From JBHIFB01 sp046760905 (lineage in GTDB: Bacteria; Gemmatimonadota; CAZMKB01): a stretch of 6,078 nt of DNA. The notes beneath the pieces were generated by a model, which saw only the letters and a program-made list of their open reading frames with translations, was not told the DNA's origin and did not search any database. Position 1 is the first letter of the stretch, and the number at the start of each line of letters is the position of its first letter. A program made the translations under genes and the position numbers. Shown here one piece after another: positions 6,066 through 6,078 of the stretch. The stretch spans positions 1-6,078 of the forward strand of contig JBHIFB010000166.1 of assembly GCA_046760905.1 (NCBI GenBank). The letters are read 5' to 3'.

Positions 6066-6078
6066 CCCTTTTGCGTTT

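Noticed and set aside
1..6078. CRISPR arrays, tRNA or rRNA genes, insertion sequences, phage or defence genes
   Set aside because: I found no regularly spaced repeats, no cloverleaf or conserved rRNA segments, and no transposase, integrase or nuclease motifs. All coding sequence is explained by the six larger genes.

Overview
The window is bacterial, and every gene I can support lies on the minus strand. Two blocks can be read. Block 1 (right to left, about 6065 to 1875) is a tightly packed envelope-glycan operon: a GT4 glycosyltransferase, a GT2 enzyme of the dolichol/polyprenol-phosphate mannose synthase type, a membrane polyprenyl-phosphate sugar-1-phosphate transferase, and diaminopimelate epimerase (dapF). 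Block 2 (about 1742 to 1, running off the left edge) starts with a good sigma-70-type promoter. It carries a 20-codon leader ORF, a DnaA-related AAA+ ATPase without the DnaA DNA-binding domain, and a tetratricopeptide-repeat (TPR) protein.

In block 1 the membrane transferase would load the first sugar phosphate on a polyprenyl carrier. The GT4 enzyme would extend the glycan, and the GT2 enzyme would make a polyprenyl-phosphate sugar donor or add a sugar. DapF supplies meso-diaminopimelate for peptidoglycan and lysine. Junctions are 52 nt, 3 nt (in the same frame, separated only by TAA GGA) and a 4-nt ATGA overlap, so translation is probably coupled. The operon promoter lies outside the window to the right.

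Block 2 is the less ordinary part. The ATPase keeps the Walker A, Walker B, sensor I and arginine-finger positions of DnaA domain III. It has a non-canonical sensor II, no domain I or IV, and a Glu-rich C-terminal tail of about 110 residues. It probably starts at TTG. Its leader ORF ends one nucleotide before that TTG, and a DnaA-box-like 9-mer overlaps the predicted transcription start. The TPR gene follows closely and probably works with it. I cannot assign a function to the pair.

The organism cannot be placed firmly. Standard code, Shine-Dalgarno sites, dapF and a polyprenyl-linked glycan pathway fit a diderm or otherwise DAP-using bacterium of middling GC. The divergent ATPase suggests a lineage away from the well-studied model groups. 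I see no RNA genes, CRISPR arrays, insertion sequences or phage genes. The only stretch without a gene and longer than 100 nt is 1743-1874, which shows no clear terminator.
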